Source of the DNA: Thuidium tamariscinum
Lineage: Eukaryota; Streptophyta; Bryopsida; Hypnales; Thuidiaceae
Assembly: GCA_947034885.2 (NCBI GenBank)
Contig: OX344756.2
Span: 13,636,098 to 13,700,097 of the forward strand
Length of the DNA stretch: 64,000 bases
Reading direction: 5' to 3'
Part shown: piece after piece, positions 1 to 12,085 of the stretch
Layout of the letters: every line of letters begins with the position of its first letter
Numbering within the stretch: position 1 is the stretch's first letter
Made by a program: the position numbers and the translations under genes
The notes under the pieces: generated by a model
Databases searched by the model: none
What the model was told of the DNA's origin: nothing
Seen by the model: the letters and a program-made list of their open reading frames with translations, nothing else

Positions 1-3000
1 TGCTGGGAACGCTGCTGCGGCTCTGATGGCACAGCTCTCCCCTAAGACCAAGGTTTGCACTTTGGATTCCTTGCCATAGCTAGCCTCAGCAGTTTGTTTT
101 CCTAGCCTTCGTTGTATTTCCTCTATCTATAGTCGAACATGGTAATGATGCCAAAGTTGGTCTGGACATTAGCTGGGTCCAGTTGTGTCACTCTGAGCTG
201 AGAATCTTGATTCGCCAGGTCTTGCGAGGAGGGAGTTGGCAGGAGCGAGATGCATCCATACTGGTGCCCGGTGACATCATTAGTATCAAGCTGGGTGATA
301 TCATTCCTGCAGACCTACGCCTTCTTGAAGGAGATCCCTTGAAAATTGACCAGGCAATGATTTCTAAAGTTTATCTACTCCTTTCACTGTTTCATGATTC
401 ATCGAGGTCTCGCCTCTCCGTGTCCCTCAGGACGACCCTTAATCCCTACATTGTGTTCTAAATTATGCCACTCTTTTGGTGTTAGACATGCTAGTTCCTA
501 GAAGTCACTTCCCTATGTTTCTGATTCAGATGGAGGGGATGAAGTAATATTTATTTCTAACATGAAATTTTTGTCGGCTGGGTCTGCAGTCAGCTCTTAC
601 TGGGGAATCAATGCCTGTTACCAAGAAGCCCGGAGACGGAGTATTTTCGGGTTCTACTTGCAAGCAGGGAGAGATTGAGGCTGTAGTCATTGCAACCGGT
701 GTTCACACGTTTTTTGGTAAAGCCGCGCATCTTGTTGACTCTACGAACAATGTGGGCCACTTCCAGAAGGTGATTACCATCTATTTGTTTCCCAATATCA
801 TGATGTTAGCGAATGTTGTCAGGTTGCTGAAAGGTCTGCTTTTGATTGATCGTTAAAATCTTAGAGGATTCATGTTTTAGGGACAGATTCCTCCACGGAC
901 ATCAATTTCTCGAACATTTCAGATTGCGTTTAAGCAGCTCAAGAGAATGTGTTTAATGCACGAGTACTACAGATTTTACCCTCGTTTGATCTCACCTGTA
1001 TTCGCTGTCTTGCTTGTATTACAGGTGCTGAAAGCTATCGGAAATTTCTGTATAGTCAGCATTGCCATCGGAATAGTGATTGAAGTCATCGTGATGTTCC
1101 CCATTCAGCACCGGAAATACCGATCTGGCATCAACAATCTCTTGGTGTTGCTCATTGGTGGAATCCCGATTGCCATGCCCACTGTGCTATCTGTCACGAT
1201 GGCTATTGGCTCTCACCGTCTTTCCAAGCAGGTCAACCACAGTAGATTCGAATTAATGTTTGACTGGAACCACGAACTTGTTCGAATTTCAGGATGTTTT
1301 AAATGAGCAAGATCTCTCTTATCTATGCGATCCGAACTCCGAATTTGCTTTTCATCAATGTTTCGTAGCCGACTGCATAATCATTGTTCACCAAGACGTT
1401 GTGTGCCACAATCAAAATAATTCGAAGGGTTTAAATTGCTGAACTAATCTTTCCAGTTACATCTTCCTGATTTACTCATTGCAATGGTTAGACTTGTTGC
1501 GTCACTTTAATACCAAGTGAAGAAGAGCATGGACGACGAACTGCTACGCCTCTGTCTTTTTTTCGTACGGAGTGGAGCACGCTGTTGAACCTAACATTCT
1601 TATCGTGACATTCTTCGCTGACGAAATCTATCTTTCTAAAACGTTCAGGGAGCCATCACCAAGCGCATGACCGCAATTGAGGAGATGGCAGGAATGGATG
1701 TTCTATGTAGTGACAAGACTGGAACGCTAACTCTGAACAAGTTAACAGTTGACAAGACCTTGGTGGAGGTACTTTGGCAGATATCGCTTTAGATGCGCAT
1801 ACACACTGTTCTTTGGGCCACCTAAGACTCAGTCATTTAGAAAACCCCTTGCTTGGTTAAATCAGAATGCCTTTATCGAATGGTTTCGAGTTGCTCTAGA
1901 CAATCGTGAAGGTTTTGGTTCGACTTATCCCTGATCTGGCTAGTATTGGTCAATAAATCATTGATGATTTTTTTTTCACACAGGTCTTTAACAGAGATGT
2001 GGACAAAGATTTGGTGTGCTTACTCGCAGCTAGGGCTTCCAGAGTGGAAAATCAAGATGCTATTGATACAGCCATCGTTGGAATCCTAGCCGACCCCAAA
2101 GAGGTGATGCATCGTGTTGTCAGGAACCGCTCTTCGTTTTTTTATTCCACTAGTATTGATTGAATAGAGTTGAATCTCCTTCAACCTGTAGGTCTAGCTC
2201 ACGTGATGATGGGACGTGATGATGGAACACGACGGGACATTGATTTTCAATGGATATGTGTGGCAGGCTCGAGCGAATATTCAGGAGATTCATTTTCTTC
2301 CGTTCAATCCGGTTGATAAGCGTACAGCGATTACTTATATCGATAGCAGCGATGGCAAGTGGTATCGAGCCAGCAAAGGAGCTCCTGAACAAATACTCGA
2401 TCTGGCTTACAACAAGGCAGACATAGCTGCGCGCGTGCATTCAGTTATCGACAAATTTGCAGAACGGGGGTTACGTTCACTAGCAGTTGCGAGGCAGGCA
2501 AGGAATTCGAATGAAACAATTCTTTCCCTTTAGTTTTCCCCTGAGTAGATGATCTTACCCATTGACCAGTTGGATGCGGCGAGTTCTCTACGTTTTCTAT
2601 TCCAAGTTTTTGCATCCCTGATACAGCCATTCTTCTCTGGCACTTTCTTCCTTCAGGAAAATGATTAATGAGCGGCTACGAGATTAACGAGTTTAGATTT
2701 CTCTGTCTCATGGCACCCGCTAGGTAGTAACAGGCTCATAATTCGATACGTGCCCAAAATCGGGTTCCTCACGATTCATGCTACCTACTTGTGATTGAAT
2801 ATTTTGTGGAGCTAAGACCTGTATAATTGTGAAACAGGAAGTGCCAGAACAGAGTAAAGATAGTCTCGGTGGACCTTGGGAACTCTTGGGGCTATTGCCG
2901 CTATTTGATCCACCTCGACACGACAGCGCTGAAACCATTCGTCGGGCACTTAATCTCGGAGTTAGCGTCAAAATGATCACAGGTATCATTTGAGCTTTGA

Positions 3001-6000
3001 ATGTTCATGCGTTGTGCTTAGGATCAGAGTCTACAGAGTTCTGTTTGCAAAGCTCGCGTTTCATTTTGCAGTCTGATAGTCCATCAACAATGTAGATAAA
3101 AAAGTTTACTGTTTTGGGTGTCCAGGTGATCAGTTGGCTATTGGCAAGGAGACGGGACGGCGGCTAGGCATGGGGACCAATATGTATCCTTCGTCCTCTT
3201 TGTTAGGAGCACACAAGGATGAGAGCATTGCTGCATTGCCTGTGGATGAGCTTATTGAGAAGGCGGATGGCTTTGCCGGTGTCTTTCCAGGTGAAATTTA
3301 GAAATCTGCACTTAATTCAAGACTCATTCAAGTTCCTACACGACGTCTTGATCCTTGTTATCCTAATTTTTTTGTTCTCTTGTGCAGAACACAAGTACGA
3401 AATCGTGAAGAGACTGCAGGAGAAGAAGCATCTCGTTGGCATGACTGGTGATGGTGTGAATGATGCTCCTGCTTTGAAAAAGGCAGATATTGGTATTGCT
3501 GTAGCAGATGCCACGGATGCTGCCCGGGGGGCCTCCGACATCGTGCTCACAGAACCTGGTCTGAGTGTTATCATAAGTGCTGTGCTAACCAGTAGATCTA
3601 TTTTTCAGCGGATGAAAAACTACACGGTAAATCCTTGACCGTAGGCACCTGTATTACAAATACTTGTCCCATACTGTGTACTGTTATCAGTGATTAGTCT
3701 TAGTGACCTAGGTGAGATGAAATTGCTGACATTTATCCTCGGTCGAGAATCCTCCTTTTCGCTTCGCAATTGTTAAACTTCTGATATCTTTGAAATAGAT
3801 TATAGGACTCAAATGAAATGGGTGCTGTGTTTGGATCTTATTTGCAGATTTATGCTGTCTCTATCACCATTCGTATAGTGGTGAGCAATCAATTTACTTG
3901 CCCTTTCCATTCCTGAGTCAAGCTATTTGACATTGGGGACATTTGCATTCTTTGACCGTAGATTCGAAGCTGCAAACCGTGCATTCTTTGATTTACGTTT
4001 CTTTGAAGATAGTGTGACCAGACATCTTCCAGTTCACTGAATCGTATGTTTTTCGCAGCTGGGGTTCCTTCTCCTCGCATTGATCTGGAAGTTCGACTTC
4101 TCACCGTTCATGGTTCTGATCATTGCAATCCTCAACGATGGTTAGTAACATTCTAGAGATTTTTCATTAAGGAGCCTTATTTTCAGAATTTGTTTTGGTT
4201 AGTATATCCGAACCCAAATGCCATATTTACTCAAATATACCATGTGAACTAATCTGAATCCTCCAAGAGAAAGCACAACCCGAATGCTACAATGTATCCC
4301 AACCTTGTTTCCAAGTATCTGTAAAGTATCGGATTAGTAATTTAGTATCTCAGAAATGATAAATGCTCACTGGAGTTGTTCATCTTGTGACTGAGGCTAC
4401 TTCCAAGGAAAGGTATCTGTATCAACAGCTTTCACCTTGATTTTCTTGCGAAGGTTTGTAACTGGTTTTGGATGATTTAGGTACCATAATGACTATCTCA
4501 AAGGATCGCGTCAAACCATCTCCCGTGCCAGACAGCTGGAAGCTAAAAGAAATATTCTCCATTGGAGTTGTGCTGGGTACATACCTGGCGTTGATGACGG
4601 TTCTGTTCTTCTGGCTTATGCACAAAACCTCGTTTTTCCCGGTACATGTCTGAACACTCTCAATATGTGCCATTACTTCTGGCTTAATTTCAGGTGGTGG
4701 AATGATAGCGGTTGTGAAGGCATCTGCATGTGACGATGAGGTCGTGGCACTCGTCATAAGCAAGCTTATACGAGTGAACTTTCTGTTGCAGGATCGCTTT
4801 GGAGTGAAGGATATAAGCTACAGTAACAGTCGTATGACAGCGGCTGTGTATTTGCAAGTTAGCATTATCAGTCAAGCCCTAATTTTCGTAACACGTTCTC
4901 GATCTTGGTCCTTTTTGGAAAGGCCGGGTTTCCTTCTTCTTTCTGCTTTTTTTGCTGCTCAACTGGTAAGATTTATCTTTCCTTATCATTTTGATTACTC
5001 TAAATTTCAAGTGTGTCGGTTTAGTTGATGGATTTCGATGATCAAGAATTTGATACTGTGCACGACTCCATGAACAGTTCGAAGTACCACGAATCTTTCT
5101 GTACCCGACTCCGGACTTCCTGATTGGAGTTGGTACGGTGTGCTAATTCGACCAATGTTTTTGTTCTTGCACAGGTTGCTACATTTATCGCCGTATATGC
5201 TGTTTGGGCATTTGCTAACATCAGAGGCATTGGATGGGGCTGGGCTGGAGTTATCTGGCTCTATAGTATCGTGACGTATGTTCCTCTTGATATCATTAAG
5301 TTCATCGTTCGGTATGTTCAAAGTGGAAATGCGTGGGATCTTCTGCTTGAGCGCAAGGTACTTTGCACCTAAACTTAAATCCATTGTTTTTATTGGCAAA
5401 GGTATGTGGAGAGCGTGATTGTTTGTGCAAATTTAGCGACGAGTAGATACTTTGTACGTTTGAGATTCTTGCCTTCTAAGGTAGAGCATCGATATTACAG
5501 ACGGCCTTCACCAGAAAGAAAGACTTTGGAAAGGAGGCTCGTGAAGCGCAATGGGCGCATGCTCAGCGAACATTACATGGTCTTCATCCTACCGATGCAA
5601 ACGACAGTCCCCTACCTGGAGACAATAACAACAGAGAGCTTGGTGAAATGGCTGATCAAGCCAAGAGGAGGGCTGAAATTGCAAGGTATGTGTTGGAAAT
5701 GAAAGCAAACCATCATTTCGGAATGGCGTGCACTGTTTAGGATCCGAGAATGGAAAAGGATCTTTGACCTGATCGCTCCTACATTAGCATTGTACCAAGA
5801 ACGGAATTGGTTTGTTGCACAGTTCTCCCATCCTGCAATATTTTGTGGTCATTATTCTCAGTGAAAGGATCAACGTACACTACTCAGTTGTCTTTGTTAC
5901 CATTGTGCAGGCTGAGGGAATTAAATACACTGAAGGGGCATGTGGAATCCGTTGTTCGTTTGAAGAATCTCGATGTCAACATGATTCAGCAATCATACAC

Positions 6001-6007
6001 CGTGTAG
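1..6007 (+). CDS. Plasma-membrane H+-ATPase (P3A-type), copy 1, 5'-truncated by window edge
   Basis: Proton pump of the plant plasma membrane that uses ATP to export H+. Only the 3' 17 coding exons are present: 1-52 (partial), 219-353, 590-769, 1025-1231, 1649-1768, 1984-2103, 2267-2497, 2838-2982, 3126-3290, 3388-3626, 3848-3880, 4059-4140, 4481-4641, 4792-4965, 5175-5357, 5501-5685, 5911-6007 (stop TAG). Phases join without a break. Visible motifs are TGES (actuator), DKTGT with the phosphorylated Asp (exon 1649-1768), KGAPEQ (nucleotide binding), TGDGVND, and AILND in M6 with the proton-binding Asp. The C-terminal regulatory domain ends QQSYTV, with the penultimate Thr that binds 14-3-3 when phosphorylated in plant homologues. 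Two introns, 354-589 and 2498-2837, use GC donors. The gene is nearly identical to the copy at 45671-52606; the only coding difference seen is T at 3220 (Asp codon, synonymous). Confidence 0.95.
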
Positions 6008-6510
6008 AACATCTCACCAACCTGCTCCTAGTTTCCAGTTCCAGGAGATCCAGTGTCCTGCCTCGTGTCTCACAAGCACAGCGATGTGGATGACCAGGTT
6101 TCAGTGTCACGTGCAACAGTTGTTGACAGAATTTCTGAACTGCTTTTTGTTAATGTAGTGTAGAGCAGGTGAGTTCTGGACCGCTCGCCATGGTTGTCCT
6201 AGCCTTCTACTTTACAGCTTTTCCATAGAGAGTTTATAGGGGGGAAAGGCCATGCGATGGCGATGCTAAATGTTTTCCTTGTTTCTTGTTTGTGAGGTTG
6301 CACGACCTTCTCTTTGTGTATAAATACTTCCCCCATGTATTGTGATCAATAACGATGACGGTGAGTGTTGACAAATTTCCGGATCGAAAGTACTGTAAAT
6401 TGATGGATATTGTTCTAGCGGTCATTCGCCACATTGACGTGAACGTTTCTCCTTTAGGGCAGTTCAGGAAGTTCAGGAAACTCGTTATTCTTCACTGCAT
6501 TGTATTTTCT
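6008..6510 (+). other. 3' UTR and downstream flank of H+-ATPase copy 1
   Basis: Sequence after the stop that is still alignable to 52607-53110. It is identical to copy 2 up to 6214. After that, substitutions at 6215, 6230, 6320, 6352, 6358, 6387, 6456 and 6481 and a one-base length change near 6470 appear. Similarity fades after about 6510. A CAG|GTGAGT match to a 5' splice site lies at 6166-6174, so a 3'-UTR intron is possible. The cleavage site was not determined. Confidence 0.6.
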
Positions 6511-8079
6511 TAACCCTTGAACGACGGACTGGTCACCGTGTGATAAAGCGGTCTGCAAGCAGTGTCCACGTTGGGGCTGACCAGAAGGAAAGTCACTATT
6601 GCGGAGATGTGACTAGTGTCTGACCGCCGCAGCGGGCTGCTGCGGCCAGCACAGGAGGAGGAACAGTAGAAAGTAATCGGCTACGCCTGCCAATGAGCTT
6701 GTAGCACGTTGAGGAACAGTGAGGTTAAGGCAATAACGGCCATTTTCCCATCTACAGTGACGGCCCAGCATCTACAGGCACTAGTGCCACTAATTCATTG
6801 CTCTTACTAATGTGTGCTAGTCCATGTGACATGGAGTATTTGAAGTCATGCAAATTGTCTTCTCATAATCAGCGAATGGTTCTTGGGGTAGGCTACTAAG
6901 ACATGAGGAAGTACACAAAGTAATATCTTTACTTCAAAAATCAATGTTACAGTAGCACTGAATGTGCATGCCATATGGAACATGCAATTCTCTTTCATAC
7001 TGCTAGCAACGTAATGTCCTGTAAACACATGCGAACACATTCCACGACTACTTATGGAGCACAGGTTGGTATTTTCCTTTTTTGCAAAGATTTGGATGCA
7101 AGTTCCTCCTCAACTGGACAAACGATACAAAACAAATTAATTAATTTCAATGTTTTCTCCATCTACCTGCAACAATTATGTTTGTAATGCATCCACTAGT
7201 CAAAGAGTTTTCTACACTACAGAATGAAGGGACAGATGCAGAGAATAAGTACAATTGACCAGCAATTCCACAGTGAACACATTAACAGCAAAAGCCACAA
7301 GCACTCATTGTGTCGCCACATGCTACCATGAAGAGAAGTTTTGAATTGAGGCAATTGAAACCACACGAAAACTGAGTCTCCCTAACATGTTCACCAAGGC
7401 ACTCACCGTGAGTATGTTGAAGGTCCCTGCAGAAGCGAAGGAAAAAATGCTCGGAACCTGTCGCTGAAGCTCCTGCCTCACATGTGAGTCCGTTTATTGC
7501 AGATGTTCTGTGCATATTCTACTCGATTGCACAAGGTCGTCGCCCCATGGAGGCTTCTGTCAATGCACGTAAATGCAATTACTGAAAAGGACATAGAGAA
7601 CAACACGTGGAATCAAACAAAGTGTCCATGATGCACCTCAAAAATTTACATTACATTGACAAACCAGGTGATGGAGACCCACTCTCCCAGGACGTTTCCC
7701 TACAATGCTAATGAAACCCTAGCAGAGAACACAATGACACTACCACTGCACTACTCCTGCAAAGAATATGAAACTAGCATAGAATGTTCTTACAACAGAA
7801 ATGAAGAGAAAGTCTAACGTGTTATCAATTCCAACGTATGCCCAGTTAGGGTTTCCGTTCCTGTCCCTTCCCGCAGCCGAAGTCAACTTCCTTCACGATG
7901 TCCTCGACATGTCCTAGTCCGAAAGTGTACTTATCCACAGGAAACCCCATTCCAAAAACTTAAAACTACTGGAATACAGAACTTAATAGTCTCGACCTTA
8001 TACAACCCGGGATAATGACATTGAAGACCTACTTCTATTTTCACATGTCTATTCCTCACATTGGATGTCTAAGACAATC
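6511..8079. other. Spacer without recognisable gene
   Basis: Mixed-composition sequence downstream of H+-ATPase copy 1. Only short, unconvincing open frames occur, for example 7282-7515 on minus, with no family resemblance that I can see. No repeat partner was found elsewhere in the window. Confidence 0.5.
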
Positions 8080-9565
8080 ATATAAGCTATGATCAATGAC
8101 ACGACCACTAGCATGGGAACTTACAGACGTGAACTCCATTGCACCTTGGACAAACATAAGAAGTTTTCTTCCTACATATAGTGCATAGTTTCCTCTTTTC
8201 TCCATAGACCATGGGCCATGACTTGCACGAATATTGGGGACAAATGATGAAAAAACTTTCATTCTTCTTGGCCATTTTGATGTCAATTTTTTTGCCAATT
8301 GCATTTGAAATGTAACATGTGTCATAGGATCTTTTAAGAACTTGAAACTAAGGTCGCAATGAATGATCCATGCATTTATTATACTTATGCCAAGAAGAAA
8401 ATGGAAAAGGTTGTGCCACCATTTGTGATTATTTGTTAGTGTGGTATAATAGCCTCATAATTGGTCAACATTGTCAACTCCCGTTATGTTCTTCTGATAC
8501 CCTAAATGCATAGGGCCTGTAGGGACTTTTTCTTTTCACTTCCTATCTTTCTTCGCACAGTTGCCTCCTCTCCATCACGTGGAATTGCCTCTGCATGTGT
8601 TGATAAAAGAAGCACTGGAATTCTATCTTTCCAAACAACACAATATATCTTGCATGATATATGTATGCAAAAATTCATCCAACCCAACTCCTTCTTTGTG
8701 ACCTTCTTATCCCACATTTCTCAAGGTACATATTTGTGATTGGGCTTCAATGTTCTTGTTGCCATTGTGCCTTGCTCTAGTAATTGAAGGAATAGAGGTA
8801 CTGATGTAAAAAAATTGTTAGTGGTCACAATGTTCCTATGCCCATGTAAGGTTTTAGTCAAATCCATCACTACTTCAGTCCCTTGCATCCCAACCCCCTT
8901 TCCTTTTTGCAATACAAAATCTTCACTCATATCTTCTTCAAAATGTGGCATCAAGATTTTTGATTCATAGTCCTTTCCACAATAAACATTAAAAGTCCAC
9001 ATGTACTTCAAGACAACATCCGCCAATGTCCACATTTTAATGTCAAAGCAAACTGGTTTTGCTAGCATATAATATCTGATAGAACAATATTGATCCTTAT
9101 ATCTCACTATGAATTCATCAACAGTCAACTGTTGATGAAGATTCCATAAATTTTGGCATTGTGCACATATACCTTCATGTAACCATCGCACCTTCGCAAT
9201 TTTTTCAACACTTGTCATTGCTATATTAGCTACATGTGAGCAACATGATATACTTTCAAATCAATCATGGGTGAAAAGCTTTGATATCATTGGACAATGG
9301 AAAAGTAGCTCACCCCTTGTCCAATAACATCTATTGTTTGGCATGGTCTTTAGACCCATGAATAAGAAGACATCTAGAAATGCTCAAAATTCATGATATT
9401 CTAATGGTGTCCACTCTAAATCCCCATTGGTTTGCCCAATCTCTTCATCTTTCACTATTGAAGTGTAACGATTGGTCTTCTATAAAATTTATTATCATAC
9501 TACTAGGTGTCTAAAAATTTTCAAAGAATGCAAGGCATGTTGGTAATTCTTCATAAGCAATGGTA
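8080..9565 (-). pseudogene. piggyBac-type (PGBD/DDE_Tnp_1_7) transposase relic
   Basis: Remnant of a cut-and-paste transposase. Read on minus, the family's order is preserved: an N-terminal FFE..F block and a TNRY signature (near 9470-9550), AFL..F.FMGL and YW (9320-9385), VDEF with the first catalytic Asp at 9117-9119, the KP...K.W.LAD block, VMDLTK.LHG, then NNFFTS where family members have DNFFTS (codon 8817-8819, Asp to Asn). Next come VLLLST (about 8600), GVDNVDQL with the third Asp (about 8455-8485), WW..LF..LL (about 8410), and a C-terminal Cys-rich zinc motif, CTIC...CPRC...HVC (8119-8188). Longest unbroken piece is 8721-9218. In-frame TGA codons lie at 8721-8723, 9261-9263 and 9384-9386, with further stops and frameshifts near 8500, 8440 and 9480. 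It is certainly inactive. Flanking TTAA and terminal repeats were not identified. Confidence 0.9.
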
Positions 9566-10754
9566 CACCTTGATTGAGGGGTGATTGCAAGAAACACTTG
9601 TCCTATTTTTTGTCCCCTTGACCTCTAATAGGCAGCTTTTTGTACATAAATTTTGCATGTTTGATTTTTTTGGTTCAAAATTTGGATTGAAGGTGCACAA
9701 AAAAGTTTTAGATGTTAAATAATTTTTTCAGAATTTTTAAAATTATTTTACTATTTTTAACTTGCCTCCAATTGGATGTCTACTTTGGCCATTTTGGAGG
9801 TTTTTAGTCCTATTTTTGACCCAAAAATCTAAATTTGAAGCTACAAATTGAATAAGTTGGAGGTCTACTAACATTACAAGGGATGGCAATGAGTTTTTAC
9901 AAAATTAGCAACATGTCTATTGCACACATAGGGTCAAAGTGACCTTCCTAGGTACAAAGGCTATGAAGAGGGAAAAAATTTCCTAAGGGAAATTTTTGTT
10001 TCAATGTGAGCACAATTTTATTTAGAAAAGTGAATTTTTTTTAAATAATTTTTTGAATTTTTTTTTGAATTACTAAAAATTAAAAGGTTCACAGATTTTT
10101 TTTTTGCTATTTTCTATTCTTAGTGGTCTTAGTAGTACTTTGTAGCACTCTGTAGTATTACATAGTACTAAATCGACGACCCAAATTTATAGGCGTCCGA
10201 AATCAACAGTTGACATTGACAGGCGTAGTGTAGATGTGTAGTACTAGTAGGACTACCAATCCTACATCAAAAAATTGCATTTTTGAAACAAAAATGTGAA
10301 GAGTTTCTTGTAATGACCTTGAGGTCCAGAAAACAATGGTAGCAAATTCAAATAATTCCATATACTAAGTACCTAGTGGTTATTGGAAAATCTTTCAATC
10401 CAAGAATCTTTATCCTCTTTTTCCTGCTTTATGAAGTGGTCATCATTAGAAGGATGCCCCTATGATTTAGTCAGTGCTCCACTAAGCTTACAAAGGCTAA
10501 GAGCTTCTCAAGAGAGGCCCCTCCTAGACTTTTTAGGTTGTTCATGAAGTAATAATTGATGGTCTGGAGGATTACCTTGTATTTGCTGCTGCCTGAGTTG
10601 AACCATAGATGAGTGATTCATTTCCACCAAAGGATGACTGAGTCATTTTCACCAAAGGATGAATGGTCTCTATGCGTGATGTTGACACCAAGGAGGCAAA
10701 TTCATCCCCGTAGTCTAGCAACCCACCATGTTGTTGGATAGTTTGAATTCTAAC
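9566..10754. other. AT-rich spacer, no gene
   Basis: Long T and A runs with no open frame of note. 10110-10250 holds repeated TAGTAGTACT/TAGTACTA-like words, perhaps an old MITE core, but no paired ends were found. Confidence 0.45.
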
Positions 10755-11117
10755 CTACAATGTCATTGTTCTTTGTTGCGAAGTCTGCGTACTCTCCACG
10801 CCGAGGTCATGAGCGAGAGTGTTACCTTCATTGGTGATGTAGTCACCATATTCCACTGTTGCGGTTTGTAAGCACAAGGCATCCAGGTCGGAATCCAATT
10901 CGTCCTCTAAAGTTCCTAATGGACTGCCTGGATTGGAGGTCTCTTCCACGAATAAGTCAACATTGTCATCACTATTGCAGTCAAGAAAGGAGTAGTAGGT
11001 TTCTGACGCCTTCGTGGGAGGAGGGTCAAACTCATTGAGCGTATGAATTGATGTTGTGATGTTGTCACATTCTAGTATGTCTTCTTTCGTATCTGGATTC
11101 CTCGTTTGACTTCTTAG
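10755..11117 (-). CDS. Unassigned acidic open frame (possible exon or element N-terminus)
   Basis: An open frame of 120 codons on minus, closed upstream by a TAG at 11118-11120 and ending at 10755. It has no obligatory ATG, so if real it would be an exon or fragment. It is rich in Asp, Glu, Ser and Thr (for example EDELDSDLDAL) and more GC-rich than its neighbourhood. It lies about 1.2 kb upstream of the piggyBac relic on the same strand. Acidic N-terminal regions are common in piggyBac-like transposases, so it may be the displaced N-terminus; that is an inference from position and composition only. No domain recognised. Confidence 0.3.
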   Translation of the reverse strand, partial: LRSQTRNPDTKEDILECDNITTSIHTLNEFDPPPTKASETYYSFLDCNSDDNVDLFVEETSNPGSPLGTLEDELDSDLDALCLQTATVEYGDYITNEGNTLAHDLGVESTQTSQQRTMTL

Positions 11118-11120
11118 CTA

Positions 11121-12085
11121 GTGTTGTAGAAACTGCAATGTGCCCCAATAAACTTTGCTTTCCTCTCTAGTGGCAAATTTACAATAGCTCTTTTTCTTTA
11201 GACATTGGTTCTACAAACTCATTCATCAAATGTAGTGACTGTCTACCATTAGTCCATTGTCGAAGACATCTCATTCTCTTCTTCATGTTGTAGAATTACA
11301 CTTTGAAGTTTGACAATAGGAGGGAGAGTGGAATGAACTTCTTGCCGGTGTCCATATTTTTTGGGAAGCCAATTCAATTCGATGATGTTGGATTTCAGGT
11401 CCTCCAAAGCACTATTACGTATAAATGGAAGATTGTGGCAATGCATTTTGAAGATGCAAAAGAGGTTCGCTTGAAACACTCATTTTCAATTGGAAGTGTA
11501 AATAACGTAAGTACTCTTATAGCATGGGAAGGATTTTTTTATAATTTCTTTTTTCTTACGAAAGTACAACACAACAATAAGTCATTTCATTCACTTATAG
11601 GAAAAGCCTGTAGGACAATCTAAAGAAATACACAATTCAATCTTGAGTTTTGCTACTACAATGGTTGTCTCTCCAGTTTGGTCTCTTTGTAGGTGCTACT
11701 TCATAGTTTTTTTTAATCATCGTTACAAATGTATAGGCTAACTTGCGGGAAGATTTGAATTCTGAAGCAATTCATTGGAGTTCTCTGCACCTAGAGTATA
11801 TCATCACCACCACGGTGCCACCGCATTGCATCCCCTGAATATGGTAAGGTAGTTTTAGGGTTTTCAAATCCACTAAATACTTTGCATATTTTATTACAGT
11901 ATATTCTTGCCTTGCAACAAAAATGTATAAGTCTCTTCTAATTATAGAATTTTTAGCTTTTCAATTACATTGCCCTTGTCACATAAAGATGGAAAGATTT
12001 AGAATTTTTTTCCAAAAATTGAAGTAGATGCACAAATGAAGGCATATTGAGAAGATGACTTCCTACTAAGTATTGCTCAGAAGTA
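11121..12085. other. Spacer with overlapping short frames on both strands
   Basis: Open frames of 76 codons (11249-11479, minus) and 106 codons (11303-11623, plus) overlap each other, so at most one can be real. Neither shows a domain I recognise. The sequence is less AT-skewed than its surroundings and may be a decayed gene. Confidence 0.3.

Noticed and set aside
947..1306. ATG at 947 as a start of a short protein
   Set aside because: It is intron sequence running into the exon 1025-1231; the exon continues the pump reading frame from the previous exon.
5007..5399. 130-codon minus-strand frame, present in both gene copies (also 51606-51998)
   Set aside because: Antisense of an H+-ATPase exon and intron; duplicated only because the gene is duplicated.
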